Below are positions 44,568-45,002 of a stretch of 45,002 nucleotides of DNA, one piece after another; position 1 is the stretch's first letter, and every line of letters begins with the position of its first letter. The stretch is taken from positions 1 through 45,002 of the forward strand of contig JAOQAP010000013.1 in NCBI GenBank assembly GCA_025963465.1, given 5' to 3'. Source of the DNA: Flavipsychrobacter sp. (GTDB taxonomy: Bacteria > Bacteroidota > Bacteroidia > Chitinophagales > Chitinophagaceae). The translations under genes and the position numbers were made by a program. Below the pieces are notes generated by a model, which was not told the origin of the DNA, did not search any database, and saw nothing but the letters and a program-made list of their open reading frames with translations.

Positions 44568-45002
44568 ATGCGTAAATTAAATCTGCTTACAGCGCTTTTA
44601 TGCTGTTTCCTTTTTTCTGATTGTACTAATGCACAAAACAATGCAGCTATGTCTGAACATGTCAATAATCCATACTACTCCCGTACAGATACCACACACT
44701 TGTGGGTAAGCAATGATGAATGGAGAAAAATACTTTCACGTGAGGTCTATGATATAGCCCGTGAACGCGGCACAGAATACGCTTTCTCCGGCAAGTACTA
44801 CAAAACAGATACTAAGGGTACGTACTATTGTGCGGTATGTGGCAACAAACTCTTTAAGTCAGATGCCAAGTTTGCCAGCAGCTGCGGATGGCCTAGCTTT
44901 TACGAGTCCATTACCCCAACCAGTGTACGGTATATACCAGACAATAGTCACGGCATGCAGCGCACCGAGGTGGTTTGTGGTCGCTGCGATTCCCATCTTG
45001 GG
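44568..45002 (+). CDS. msrB: Methionine sulfoxide reductase B, secreted, partial
   Basis: The gene runs off the right edge. I use the ATG at 44568 (MRKLNLLTALLCCFLFSDC), which starts a signal peptide directly; an in-frame ATG at 44547 is possible. The visible 145 residues contain two CxxC zinc motifs (CAVCGNKLF and CGRC) and SSCGWPSF, typical of MsrB, which reduces the R-sulfoxide of methionine. The catalytic cysteine lies past the edge. A signal peptide implies a periplasmic or membrane-linked enzyme that repairs oxidised envelope proteins. Confidence 0.88.
   Translation, partial: MRKLNLLTALLCCFLFSDCTNAQNNAAMSEHVNNPYYSRTDTTHLWVSNDEWRKILSREVYDIARERGTEYAFSGKYYKTDTKGTYYCAVCGNKLFKSDAKFASSCGWPSFYESITPTSVRYIPDNSHGMQRTEVVCGRCDSHLG

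Noticed and set aside
1-45002. tRNA, rRNA genes or CRISPR arrays
   Set aside because: No cloverleaf-like sequence, conserved rRNA stretch or regularly spaced repeat array was seen while reading both strands.

Overview
The window looks like chromosomal DNA of a Bacteroidota bacterium, most plausibly of the Chitinophagia. The grounds are promoters of the Bacteroidota type (TTTG, about 20 bases, TAnnTTTG), a secreted protein with a type IX secretion (T9SS) sorting domain, many lipoproteins, a CarB without its allosteric domain, and an mreBCD cluster. All identifications rest on reading the sequence; no database search was run.

Bases 1-18600 are ordinary chromosome. They hold two small lipoproteins, gcvH with a VanZ-like gene and a membrane protein, a PcrA/UvrD helicase, a secreted protein, ComEC, a carboxypeptidase-like-domain protein, an MMPL/RND transporter paired with a fatty-acid/sphingolipid hydroxylase, two outer-membrane proteins, a gamma carbonic anhydrase-like protein, a family 2 glycosyltransferase, thyA, folA with a degenerate methyltransferase-like gene, a 58-residue small protein and clpX.

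Bases 18610-32006 hold the most unusual content: a one-strand block of phage structural genes in Mu-like order. It runs prohead protease fused to a scaffold-like tail, HK97-type major capsid protein, a small membrane coiled-coil protein, a small acidic protein, contractile sheath, tube, tail chaperone with a probable programmed -1 frameshift, tape measure, a hub-associated protein, hub, spike, gp25-like wedge, LysM-like protein, J-like and I-like wedge proteins, and a fibre. One lipoprotein gene sits inside the block on the opposite strand. The block has its own candidate promoter and a perfect palindromic operator. I find no integrase, transposase, terminase, portal, neck or lysis gene, yet every structural frame is open. 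It is either a prophage that lost its left half or a domesticated contractile particle that kept a capsid.

The block abuts mreD tail to tail with one base between stop codons. The mreB-mreC-mreD genes follow on the minus strand, then divergent carB with a structured leader, a T9SS cargo protein, two tandem paralogous polytopic membrane proteins, a hotdog acyl-CoA thioesterase, an M16-family protein without its zinc motif, a GNAT acetyltransferase, and the start of a secreted MsrB cut by the window edge.
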